A DNA stretch of 12,197 nucleotides, taken from positions 1 to 12,197 of the forward strand of contig NZVW01000012.1 in assembly GCA_002697475.1 (NCBI GenBank), written 5' to 3'. Made by a program: the position numbers and the translations under genes. The notes beneath the pieces were generated by a model. It searched no databases. It saw only the letters and a program-made list of their open reading frames with translations, and was not told where the DNA came from. Positions 1-7,106 of this stretch are shown here, piece after piece. Origin of the DNA: Aquimarina sp. (GTDB taxonomy: Bacteria; Bacteroidota; Bacteroidia; Flavobacteriales; Flavobacteriaceae). Numbering within the stretch: the stretch's first letter is position 1; each line of letters opens with the position of its first letter.

Positions 1-171
1 TGTACGAGGTTGAAAAGGGTTTACATCTATGCTGTCTAAATCCAATTCTATGATATTGCCTACAACCTTGTCTGCATTTTTGTCCTCAACAGATTTAATA
101 TCATTTTCCGGGTCTTTTAAAAGAGCTGAAAGACCTCTACCTAGTGCTTGTTTCTTTGTTGCCTTCGCCAT
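1..171 (-). CDS. parB: ParB chromosome-partitioning protein, N-terminal fragment (runs off the window)
   Basis: Only the first 57 codons are present; the rest lies beyond position 1. The ATG at 171-169 opens MAKATKKQALGRGLSALL, the basic leader with the GRGLSALL signature typical of chromosomal ParB/Spo0J. It is followed by an acidic linker and then IDVNPFQPR at about residues 48-56, the start of the ParB/sulfiredoxin-like CTP-binding domain. The helix-turn-helix and dimerisation domains would lie outside the window. ParB binds parS sites, spreads as a CTP-dependent clamp, and works with ParA in segregating the origin region. The start lies 7 nt after the parA stop, and AAGGA just upstream, overlapping that stop region, is a good ribosome-binding site. 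This supports translation as the second gene of a parA-parB operon. I saw no convincing parS palindrome here. Confidence 0.93.
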   Translation of the reverse strand, partial: MAKATKKQALGRGLSALLKDPENDIKSVEDKNADKVVGNIIELDLDSIDVNPFQPRT

Positions 172-178
172 GGAATCC

Positions 179-943
179 TTAACTGTTTTTCTTAATTATT
201 TCGTGCGCCAAACTTAAGTAATTACTCGCTCCTTTACTAGCAGCATCATAATTTATTATACTTTCTCCGTAACTAGGCGCTTCGCTTAAACGTATATTTC
301 TTTGGATAATGGTTTTAAAAACCATTTCATTAAAGTGTTTTTGTACTTCTTCAACCACCTGATTGGACAATCTTAAGCGCGAATCATACATTGTCAATAA
401 CAGTCCTTCAATATCTAACGTTTTATTATGGATTTTTTGTACACTTTTTATAGTGTTTAACAGTTTTCCAAGGCCTTCCAATGCAAAATACTCGCACTGA
501 ATAGGAATAATAACGGAATGTGATGCTGTAAGCGCATTAAGCGTTAAGAGCCCTAAAGAAGGTGCACAATCAATAAGGATATAATCATACTTGTCAACAA
601 CATTACCTAAAGCTTTTTTTAGCATATATTCTCTTTCATCCTTGTCAACAAGCTCGATTTCTATAGCTACCAGGTCTATATGCGCAGGTATAATGTCTAC
701 ATTAGGAGAGTTGGTTTCAAGTATAGCATCTTCTGGTGCCAGAGTGTGCTCTAAAATCTGATAAGTTCCTTTTTCAATAGACTCCACGTCCAGACCTAAT
801 CCTGAAGTAGCATTGGCCTGAGGATCAGCATCGATCAACAGTACTTTTTTTTCTAAAACGCCTAGCGCAGCGGCTAGATTAACAGAGGTTGTAGTTTTAC
901 CTACACCACCTTTTTGATTGGCAATTGCTATAATTTTACCCAT
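179..943 (-). CDS. parA: ParA/Soj family chromosome-partitioning ATPase
   Basis: A 254-residue, full-length, chromosomal-type ParA without the N-terminal helix-turn-helix extension of many plasmid ParAs. It begins almost directly with the deviant Walker A motif KGGVGKTT (residues 11-18), which has the signature lysine of the ParA/MinD class. The Walker A' stretch LIDADPQANAT (36-46) and the Walker B-like YILIDCAPS (121-129) follow. The C-terminal IRLSEAPSYG block (217-226) is also typical of Soj/ParA. The protein is a cytoplasmic ATPase that dimerises on ATP, binds DNA non-specifically and is stimulated by ParB. The upstream neighbour on this strand ends at 1221, so a promoter is expected in the 944-1220 gap. 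TATTTTTA just upstream resembles a -7 box, but I found no good -33 partner. The sequence before the ATG is pyrimidine-rich, with no Shine-Dalgarno match. Confidence 0.96.
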   Translation of the reverse strand: MGKIIAIANQKGGVGKTTTSVNLAAALGVLEKKVLLIDADPQANATSGLGLDVESIEKGTYQILEHTLAPEDAILETNSPNVDIIPAHIDLVAIEIELVDKDEREYMLKKALGNVVDKYDYILIDCAPSLGLLTLNALTASHSVIIPIQCEYFALEGLGKLLNTIKSVQKIHNKTLDIEGLLLTMYDSRLRLSNQVVEEVQKHFNEMVFKTIIQRNIRLSEAPSYGESIINYDAASKGASNYLSLAHEIIKKNS

Positions 944-1220
944 AGGGGGAGATTTGGTTTAAGAAGGTAAAAATACAATTAATTATATATTATAAAAACC
1001 TAAAATATTAACATTGGTTAATAAAAAAAGACTTGTGTTGTCCAGTCTCTTCTTATTGATTTTTTTAAAGGTTTTATTCAGTCTCTGGTAAAAGAATACC
1101 TAAAATATAACCGCTATCAAGATGTATTTGGCCACTACTTGATCTTGTCGGAAGACTGTTTACTCTTTCTGCTTATTTTTGAGCATAGAAACGGTATTCC
1201 GGAATGGTTAAAATTTTTAA
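944..1220 (-). other. Intergenic gap with parA promoter region and a stop-interrupted, protein-like frame
   Basis: No intact gene is supported here. The stretch nearest parA (about 944-1020) is very AT-rich and should hold its promoter. From 1220 to 1074 the minus strand continues in the same frame as the barrel gene that stops at 1221. It reads 15 codons to a TAA at 1173-1175, then 32 more codons to a TAA at 1074-1076. The second piece contains GQIHLDSGYILGILLPE, which looks like real protein rather than random AT-rich translation. It lacks a good start. It could be a decayed gene fragment, a dispersed repeat or chance. An opposing plus-strand frame (about 1025-1288) is also open but has no usable start. 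I do not recognise a family for either. Confidence 0.3.
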
Positions 1221-2439
1221 TTAAAGCTGAAAACCATACCCAATTGAAATATCGAAAATATTCAACGGATAGAATGCTCCTGAGTAATTGAAATAGTCAC
1301 CAATTAGGCTATATCCAGTTCTAAAACTAAGAGTGTTTGTATTTGTTATTTGATATTCACAAGAGAAACCTAGTGTAAACCCGTGAGTAAAGTTTACTTT
1401 ATCAGCTCCTTCAAAATCCTCATACAAAGAACTTTCATTGCCTTGATTATCAATGCGCAAATAAGCATTGTCGGAATTGAGCAAAGCTCTTCCTGTATAT
1501 TTAGCAAAAACATTAATATCCATTTTTTTGCTAGGCTTTATTAACTTATGCAAAATGCCAAAATTAATTCCTAACATTTTTAAATCAACCTTTGTGGTTT
1601 TATAATTATTGATCAAAACTTCATGATTTCTGTAATAATCTCCTTCATTATTGCTATTGTAATACCCTAACTCTGTTATAAGTGAAAGATTAGAATTGAA
1701 CATAGTAGGAGTCATACGATATTCAATTTCAAAATTTGGATTTATGCTATTATTAAATTTTTGAGCGAAAGCTTTATTACCTTTGGGTTTTATATTAGTG
1801 TTTTGTACACCCAATCGGACAAATAGCTGGTGTTTATCTTTTCTATTTACTTTTTCAGAAATAAAAATTCTTTCATCTGAGCTTTCAAAGCAAGTATTAT
1901 ATTTTTTAAAAAATTTTTGACAGACTACTTATAGTTAATTGGGTTTTAACAATTAAAGATTTTGCTTCGGGACAATCGTTGAAATCAATACTAAGGATAC
2001 CGATATATTTTTTGAGAACGAATTTTTTTGTTGAATTTTTGGTAGCAACTTTAGTCAATTCTTTTAACCCTGATTTTTCTGATTTTAAAAAAAATCTGTA
2101 CCCTGTGTTTCTGTCTTTTAATAGTAATAAATTAGATTTTCCTTTTACCAGTAATTCAACAAATTGTTCTTTGCCATCAATTGATTCGGCGTGCACTCCT
2201 CTATTTAAATTGTTGAAAGAGTATTGTGCAATTTGATTAGAGGTTAATTTTATTTCGTTTTCATTAATGGTTTCTTTAAACATAATAAAAAAGGGATTTA
2301 CCTCATCAGAGTAAAGTGCAAATCCATTTCTTCTTGTACCATCTCTCATTAAAACCTGAACCGCATTGTAGTCTTGAGAAAATATTTCAGAGGAAACGGT
2401 TAGCATTAGTAATAAAGTGGTAAGAAAAATTTTATTCAT
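1221..2439 (-). pseudogene. Frameshifted paralogue of the adjacent signal-peptide/beta-barrel protein
   Basis: Two reading frames form one gene. The 5' part (2439 to 1906) encodes a signal peptide (MNKIFLTTLLLMLTVSSEIF, cleavage near FSQ) and a soluble domain with FLKSEKSGLKEL and DFNDCPE. It stops at TAA just after SLSKIF. The 3' part resumes in the +1 frame as KKYNTCFESSDERIF and continues to SIGYGFQL at 1221. The break lies in 1902-1918, read on the minus strand as A5-T6-A6. Removing one base gives SLSKIFKKYNTC, which aligns without a gap to SLAKTFEDYNNC of the neighbour at 2541-3758. The rebuilt gene is exactly 405 codons, like that neighbour. The 3' part has alternating beta strands and an aromatic-rich C-terminus, as in outer-membrane barrels; function unknown. 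An in-frame TTG at 2481 could extend the start, but ATG 2439 fits the signal peptide and the paralogue's spacing. A true pseudogene, phase variation, slippage or a sequencing error are all possible. Confidence 0.85.
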
Positions 2440-2478
2440 AGTAGGTAAATTGATGTTTCTTATAAGTAGTATCTTTTT

Positions 2479-2505
2479 CAATTAAATGTTACCTAGTTTT
2501 AAGAT
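2479..2505 (-). repeat. Duplicated upstream element, copy 1 (before the frameshifted paralogue)
   Basis: This 27-nt stretch matches 3798-3825 at 24 of 27 aligned positions with one 1-nt gap. On the plus strand the shared parts are CAATTAAAT, GTTACC and GTTTTAA. It sits 39 nt from the ATG at 2439, the same distance as its partner from the ATG at 3758. A short TAGTATC match also lies between element and gene in both copies. The conservation suggests a common promoter or operator carried along when the gene duplicated. I cannot assign the -33 and -7 boxes within it. Confidence 0.6.
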
Positions 2506-2540
2506 ATTTTAGATTTAACAATATTTTGTTAGGAAATATT

Positions 2541-3758
2541 TTAAAAACTAATGTTATATCCGATTTTTATAAAATAAGTATCACTGGGGTAGCTATCGGC
2601 TAAATTAACTAAGAAATCCCCTGTTCTTTCTAATCCTATTTGTAGAAGAAAAGCTTGGTTTTTTCTAAAAGAGTATGAAATTCCACCTCCTAAACCAATT
2701 CCTGAAGTAGATTTTTCTACAATTGTAACACCATCTCGCCCATATAGAAAACTTTCTTCCCCGTTTTCATCAATTCTTAAATACGCTTCATCTGAATTAA
2801 GAAGTCTGCTATTAATATAGTAAAGTTTTAAAAAAGGATTAAGCTTGCTAGAATTTTGATTAATGAAATATACAAACCCCATATTAATATTTAGGTTGGA
2901 TGTACTTATATGTACTTTCTCATAATTTCTGAACTCTCCAATCGGTCGCATATATGAAGCCTCAGAGTCAATTTCATATAGGTTAAAACCAAATGTCAAA
3001 CCCAAATGAGAACCAAAGAGAGTTGGCAAATAGGTATAGTCTAGACCAAATATTGGTTTTGAAGAATTGCTGAAATCTTCACCTCGTTTTGTTTCTCCCT
3101 TAGCTATAATTGTTGATGTGCCATATCCTAAATTAAAGGTTATGTTATGAATAGCTTTTCTAGTCAACCGCTCAGATATTAAATCCGTTGTGCCTACACA
3201 ATTATTATAATCTTCAAAAGTTTTTGCCAGACTTCTAAGCTGTAGCTTAGTAATTTCAATTTTCCTTCCGATATCTGGACAATCATTAAAGTCCAGATTA
3301 AGAATTCCTACATACTCTTTTAAAGTGAAAACTGAAGAACCATTACTTTTTTGAGTTTCCTTTAGTTCTTTTAAACCTGATTTTTCTGATTTTAAGAAAT
3401 ACCTTTTTTTTCCCTCTCTAGAAGTTAAAAATAAAAGATTTGATTTTCCCCTAATAATGACTTCTAAAAAGTATATTCTATCATCAATCTTTTCAGATAC
3501 CACTTGTCTGTTGATAGTTTCAAAATTATAATATTCTATTTGATTTGCTGTAAATGATGTTTCTTTATCATTAATATTGCTTTTAAAGTTTATTGTTTCT
3601 GAATCAATATTATCCTTGTTCTGGATAAATCCAGTTTTTGTAGACCCATCTTTTAAATATAATTTACCACTTAAATAGCCTTGGGCAAAAGAGGTTTGTA
3701 CTGCTGTAAATAAAATGGCTCCAAGAATGTAGCGTTTCATTGAGTTATTATTTTTCAT
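2541..3758 (-). CDS. Signal-peptide protein with soluble N-terminal domain and C-terminal beta-barrel-like region, unknown function
   Basis: A 405-residue protein with a signal peptide ending near TSFAQG (residues 22-27). The N-terminal half (about 28-185) is strand-rich: LYLKDGSTKTGFI (33-45), FTANQIEYYNFE (69-80), FLKSEKSGLKEL (121-132) and LDFNDCP (155-161). Cys160 and Cys187 are conserved in the tandem paralogue and could form a disulfide. The C-terminal half (about 205-405) alternates polar and hydrophobic or aromatic residues in short strands and ends IKIGYNISF; a terminal aromatic residue is common in outer-membrane barrels. An outer-membrane or periplasmic location is inferred. I do not recognise a named family. 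ATG 3758 keeps the spacing to the shared upstream element; ATG 3740 (MKRYILGAILF) would also give a good signal peptide. It is the intact member of a tandem pair about 100 bp apart, each copy apparently with its own upstream element. Confidence 0.85.
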   Translation of the reverse strand: MKNNNSMKRYILGAILFTAVQTSFAQGYLSGKLYLKDGSTKTGFIQNKDNIDSETINFKSNINDKETSFTANQIEYYNFETINRQVVSEKIDDRIYFLEVIIRGKSNLLFLTSREGKKRYFLKSEKSGLKELKETQKSNGSSVFTLKEYVGILNLDFNDCPDIGRKIEITKLQLRSLAKTFEDYNNCVGTTDLISERLTRKAIHNITFNLGYGTSTIIAKGETKRGEDFSNSSKPIFGLDYTYLPTLFGSHLGLTFGFNLYEIDSEASYMRPIGEFRNYEKVHISTSNLNINMGFVYFINQNSSKLNPFLKLYYINSRLLNSDEAYLRIDENGEESFLYGRDGVTIVEKSTSGIGLGGGISYSFRKNQAFLLQIGLERTGDFLVNLADSYPSDTYFIKIGYNISF

Positions 3759-3797
3759 TTCGTGTAAGTAATATTAATTATTATATAGTATCATGAA

Positions 3798-3825
3798 CAA
3801 TTAAATTGTTACCACGTTTTAACAT
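3798..3825 (-). repeat. Duplicated upstream element, copy 2 (before the intact paralogue)
   Basis: Partner of the element at 2479-2505, located 39 nt upstream of the ATG at 3758. It differs by one inserted T and three substitutions. Because element sequence and distance to the start are both kept while the coding regions have diverged a great deal, it is likely functional: a promoter region, possibly with an operator. The flanking sequence is almost pure A/T, so conservation of the GGTAAC core on the coding strand stands out. Confidence 0.6.
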
Positions 3826-3854
3826 TTTTTTTGTTATAAGTTCTTCTTTTAAAA

Positions 3855-3885
3855 ATATAAAGCCACAATGATCGTGGCTTTATAT
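3855..3885 (-). terminator. Rho-independent terminator after the SDR gene
   Basis: A perfect 12-bp stem (3855-3866 pairs with 3874-3885; core ATAAAGCCAC / GTGGCTTTAT) encloses a 7-nt loop. On the minus strand the stem is followed by a T-rich run (TATTTTTAAAAG). It begins 20 nt past the SDR stop codon, the expected place for an intrinsic terminator. It separates SDR transcription from the paralogue pair. Confidence 0.85.
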
Positions 3886-3905
3886 AGTTGTACTTTTGCG
3901 TTTAT

Positions 3906-4787
3906 TTATTTGCTCTTTTTAGCTCTGATCATCGCTTCTAATTGATCCCACATGCTTTCAGGGATAGCTTCCAAAAGGTTAAACTGACCAGCTCCTTTGA
4001 TCCACTCTCCACCGTCTATAGTTATTACTTCACCATTAACGTATGCAGAGAAATCGGATACCAGGTATGCTGCAAGATTAGCTAACTCCTGGTGGTCACC
4101 AACTCTATTAAGCGGTACTTGCTTAGATAAGTCAAACTTGTCTTTTAAGTCTCCTGGTAATAATCTGTCCCATGCTCCTTTAGTAGGGAAAGGTCCAGGG
4201 GCTATAGCATTAAATCGCATCCCATATTTTGCCCATTCTACCGCAAGTGATCTTGTCATGGCAAGGACACCGGCTTTAGCACTGGCACTTGGTACGACAT
4301 AAGCAGATCCTGTCCATGCATAGGTAGTTACTATATTTAAAACAACAGTGTTTTGGTATTTAGTGTCTATCCAATGCTTACCAAATGCCAATGTACAGTT
4401 TTTAGTTCCTTTAAGAACAATATCTATGATAGTGTCAAAAGCATTTGCAGATAAACGTTCCGTAGGAGAGATAAAGTTACCTGCAGCGTTATTAAGCAGG
4501 ATATCAACTGTTCCAAACTCCTGGATTACCTGATCCCTCATAGCTTCTACCTGATCATAATGTCTTACATCGCATTGTAATGCCAGACAAGTACCTCCGG
4601 TTTCTTCCTCCAGTTCTTTAGCAGTGTTTTGAAGTTTTTCAAGATTACGCGATGTGATGGCAACCTTAGCTCCCAGTTCCAAAAAGTACTTGGTCATAGC
4701 TTTACCAAGACCACTTCCTCCACCGGTTACAACAATGTTTTTACCCTTTAGAGCCCCATCTCTAAGCATTTTGTCTGTATATTTCAT
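3906..4787 (-). CDS. SDR-family oxidoreductase, 2,4-dienoyl-CoA reductase type
   Basis: A 293-residue cytoplasmic NADP(H)-dependent reductase of the short-chain dehydrogenase/reductase superfamily. The cofactor glycine motif is TGGGSGLGK (21-29); CDV (72-74) and NNAAGN (99-104) are the usual adenine-site and core motifs. The active site follows the mammalian mitochondrial 2,4-dienoyl-CoA reductase (DECR1) layout rather than classic YxxxK: Tyr156 in TTYAWTG, then Ser167 and Lys171 in VVPSASAKAGV. The spacing of 11 and 4 residues equals Y199/S210/K214 of DECR1 as I recall it. EWAKYGMRFN, APGPFPTKGA, ELANLAAYLVSD and DGGEW also match that family. The enzyme would reduce 2,4-dienoyl-CoA intermediates during beta-oxidation of unsaturated fatty acids. 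It is bounded by terminators at both ends, so it is probably a single-gene unit. A trans-2-enoyl-CoA reductase or another acyl-CoA SDR is the main alternative. Confidence 0.88.
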   Translation of the reverse strand: MKYTDKMLRDGALKGKNIVVTGGGSGLGKAMTKYFLELGAKVAITSRNLEKLQNTAKELEEETGGTCLALQCDVRHYDQVEAMRDQVIQEFGTVDILLNNAAGNFISPTERLSANAFDTIIDIVLKGTKNCTLAFGKHWIDTKYQNTVVLNIVTTYAWTGSAYVVPSASAKAGVLAMTRSLAVEWAKYGMRFNAIAPGPFPTKGAWDRLLPGDLKDKFDLSKQVPLNRVGDHQELANLAAYLVSDFSAYVNGEVITIDGGEWIKGAGQFNLLEAIPESMWDQLEAMIRAKKSK

Positions 4788-4837
4788 AATTGCGATATAT
4801 TATTAGTTAAGTTGGCGAAAGTTACTATTTAATTTCA

Positions 4838-4863
4838 AAAAAACTATGCATGCATAGTTTTTT
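4838..4863 (-). terminator. Palindromic terminator overlapping the mutB stop codon
   Basis: A perfect 26-nt palindrome centred at 4850/4851: six A, then CTATGCATGCATAG, then six T. On the minus strand it begins at the second base of the mutB TAA stop and ends in a run of seven T, fitting a Rho-independent terminator. The symmetry means it could also act on the opposite strand, though no plus-strand gene faces it. It isolates the mutase genes from the SDR gene, whose start is 51 nt after the palindrome. Confidence 0.75.
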
Positions 4864-6991
4864 ACTCAAATGTTGAGATTAAAATATCCAAAATTGTGAT
4901 AGCTGCATCACTGATTTTAGTGCCCGGACCAAAAATGGCTACAGCGCCGGCATCATATAAATAATCATAGTCATCAGGGGGAATAACTCCGCCCACAATG
5001 ACCATTATATCTTCTCTTCCGAACTTTTTCAGTTCCTCAATAATTTGAGGTACTAGGGATTTATGTCCTCCAGCTAAGGATGAAACTCCTACAATATGAA
5101 CGTCATTTTCTACAGCCTGTTTTGCAGCTTCTGATGGCGTTTGGAATAATGGGCCAATATCTACATCAAAACCAACATCTGCATAACTTGTCGCTACAAC
5201 CTTAGCTCCTCTGTCGTGACCATCTTGCCCCATTTTGGCAATCATAATCCTTGGTCTCCGCCCTTCAAGTTCAGCGAACTTATTAGCAAGTTCTCTTGCC
5301 TTATTAAACGAAGGATCGTCTTTTATTTCTTTTGCATACACACCTGTAAATGATTTAATCTCTGCTTTGTACCTACCGAATTCTTTTTCAAGAGCTGTAC
5401 TTATTTCTCCTAAAGTAGCTCTTAGGCGAGCTGCTTCCACAGCTAATTCTAACAGGTTTTCGTTTTCATTACCTGCAGCTTTATATAAATTTTCGAGGGC
5501 TTGCTTCACTTTTGCTTCATCTCTATTCGACTTAACTTTTTCAAGCCCTTTTATTTGTTGTTCCCTTACTGCATTATTATCAACTTTTAAAGTGCTTATA
5601 AGTTCTTCTTCTTCCAGTTTATGTTTGTTGACTCCTATAATTATATCTTGAACACTGTCAATTCTTGCTTGTTTTTTAGCAGCGGCTTCTTCAATGCGCA
5701 TTTTAGGAATACCGGCTTCAATGGCTTTAGTCATCCCGCCAAGTTCTTCAACCTCCTCAATTAACTTCCAGGCCTTTTGAGCAATTTCATCGGTTAAGGA
5801 TTCTACATAATAGCTACCTCCCCAAGGATCTACGGTTCTCGTAATATTAGTTTCTTCCTGTAAGAAAATTTGTGTGTTTCTAGCTATTCTGGCAGAAAAA
5901 TCTGTTGGTAATGCAATAGCTTCGTCCAATGCATTGGTATGTAAACTTTGAGTGCCTCCAAAAGCTGCAGCACTTGCTTCAATACACGTTCTTGCCACAT
6001 TATTAAAAGGGTCCTGAGCGGTTAAGCTCCAACCACTAGTCTGGCAGTGTGTTCTGAGCATTAGTGATTTAGGGTTTTTTGGACTAAACTCTTTCATAAG
6101 TTTTGCCCATAGCATTCTCCCTGCTCTCATTTTGGCAATTTCCATAAAGTGATTCATCCCTATCGCCCAGAAGAATGATAATCTTGGAGCGAAAGTATCG
6201 ATATCCATTCCTGCCTCAATACCTTTGCGCACATATTCTAAACCATCAGCCAGCGTATATGCAAGCTCTATATCACAAGAAGCACCAGCCTCCTGCATAT
6301 GATATCCGGAAATACTAATTGGATTAAAACGAGGCATATTTTTAGAACAATATCTAAATATATCGCTAATGATACGCATAGATGGAGTAGGAGGATAGAT
6401 GTATGTGTTTCGTACCATAAACTCCTTCAAAATATCATTTTGAATGGTTCCTGAAAGTGCTTTCTTTTCTACGCCTTGTTCTTCTGCTGCAACAATGTAA
6501 AAGGCCATTATGGGAAGTACTGCCCCGTTCATAGTCATAGATACAGACATTTTGTCTAATGGAATTTCATTAAACAAAACTTTCATATCCTCTACGGAAT
6601 CAATAGCAACCCCCGCCATTCCTACATCACCATAAACTCTTTCGTGATCACTGTCATACCCTCTATGAGTTGCAAGGTCGAAGGCAACAGATAAACCTTT
6701 TTGTCCGGCAGCAAGATTTCTCCTATAAAAAGCATTACTTTCTTCAGCTGTAGAAAAACCAGCATATTGTCTTATAGTCCAGGGTCTCTGAACATACATC
6801 GTAGAGTATGGACCTCTTAAATAAGGAGGTATACCTGCCGCAAAATTTAAATGCTTAACGCTTTCTGTGTCATCCGAAGAATACTGGGATTTGATCTTAA
6901 TATCTTCAGCCGTATTATACTCTTTTGTAGATGTAATACCGGATGAAATAGTTCCGGTCAATTGAATGTTTTGAACGTCTTTTCTAGCCAT
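4862..6991 (-). CDS. mutB: Methylmalonyl-CoA mutase large (cobalamin-binding) subunit
   Basis: A 709-residue adenosylcobalamin enzyme that interconverts (R)-methylmalonyl-CoA and succinyl-CoA; also called scpA. The N-terminal TIM-barrel (about 50-400) keeps RPWTIRQYAGFST (69-81, with Tyr75), EFMVRN (190-195, with Arg194) and ISGYHMQEAGA (227-237, with His231). These correspond to Tyr89, Arg207 and His244 of the Propionibacterium enzyme. A helical linker (about 400-575) leads to the C-terminal B12-binding domain. There AKMGQDGHDRG (585-595) carries Lys586, Asp590 and the lower-axial ligand His592; GVSSLAGGHK and GGVIPP complete the pocket. All expected catalytic residues are present, so this should be the active subunit, pairing with mutA upstream. 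GGAAG about 12 nt before the ATG may be the ribosome-binding site. A promoter-like pair lies upstream. No cobalamin riboswitch is visible in the 115-nt leader. Confidence 0.97.
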   Translation of the reverse strand: MARKDVQNIQLTGTISSGITSTKEYNTAEDIKIKSQYSSDDTESVKHLNFAAGIPPYLRGPYSTMYVQRPWTIRQYAGFSTAEESNAFYRRNLAAGQKGLSVAFDLATHRGYDSDHERVYGDVGMAGVAIDSVEDMKVLFNEIPLDKMSVSMTMNGAVLPIMAFYIVAAEEQGVEKKALSGTIQNDILKEFMVRNTYIYPPTPSMRIISDIFRYCSKNMPRFNPISISGYHMQEAGASCDIELAYTLADGLEYVRKGIEAGMDIDTFAPRLSFFWAIGMNHFMEIAKMRAGRMLWAKLMKEFSPKNPKSLMLRTHCQTSGWSLTAQDPFNNVARTCIEASAAAFGGTQSLHTNALDEAIALPTDFSARIARNTQIFLQEETNITRTVDPWGGSYYVESLTDEIAQKAWKLIEEVEELGGMTKAIEAGIPKMRIEEAAAKKQARIDSVQDIIIGVNKHKLEEEELISTLKVDNNAVREQQIKGLEKVKSNRDEAKVKQALENLYKAAGNENENLLELAVEAARLRATLGEISTALEKEFGRYKAEIKSFTGVYAKEIKDDPSFNKARELANKFAELEGRRPRIMIAKMGQDGHDRGAKVVATSYADVGFDVDIGPLFQTPSEAAKQAVENDVHIVGVSSLAGGHKSLVPQIIEELKKFGREDIMVIVGGVIPPDDYDYLYDAGAVAIFGPGTKISDAAITILDILISTFE

Positions 6992-7029
6992 TATTTTGGT
7001 CTTCCGAAATAGTTATTTTAAACAGACCA

Positions 7030-7063
7030 TAAAAATACACTTTTATCAATGAATTTTATCCAA
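7030..7063 (-). promoter_or_regulatory. Candidate Bacteroidota-type promoter for mutB
   Basis: On the minus strand, TTG (7063-7061), 23 nt, then TATTTTTA (7037-7030). This matches the Bacteroidota pattern TTG-N17-23-TAnnTTTG except for the last base. It lies about 40 nt before the mutB ATG, in the 115-nt gap after the secreted-protein gene. It suggests mutB can be transcribed separately from mutA. AT-rich DNA gives such matches by chance. Confidence 0.35.
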
Positions 7064-7106
7064 ATAAAGGGCAGAATAGAGCTAAATTTTGGAAATGCTG
7101 TTATTA

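Noticed and set aside
1118..1150. Short inverted repeat ATCAAG...CTTGAT in the parA upstream gap, considered as a parS site or operator
   Set aside because: The arms are only 6 bp with a 16-nt spacer and do not resemble the compact GTGG/CACG-centred parS palindrome.
1025..1288. Open plus-strand frame of about 87 codons opposite the gap and the barrel gene's 3' end
   Set aside because: It has no ATG near its 5' end and no ribosome-binding site, overlaps a supported gene on the other strand, and resembles no family I know.
1986..2236. Plus-strand frame inside the frameshifted paralogue
   Set aside because: It is antisense to a coding region aligned with its paralogue; the reverse frame is explained by base composition.
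2520..2540. Inverted repeat AATATTT / AAATATT just after the stop of the intact paralogue
   Set aside because: A 7-bp stem made only of A/T is too weak to call a terminator, and no T-run follows on the minus strand.
3997..4533. Two plus-strand frames inside the SDR gene
   Set aside because: Both are antisense shadows of a conserved SDR coding sequence with no independent evidence.
5235..5651. Plus-strand frame of 138 codons inside mutB
   Set aside because: It is the antisense shadow of the strongly conserved mutB linker and is serine/leucine-rich, as expected from reverse-reading Glu/Lys helices.
6992..7106. Possible cobalamin riboswitch ahead of mutB
   Set aside because: The gap is too short and too AT-rich, and I see no B12-box-like sequence or multi-stem folding.
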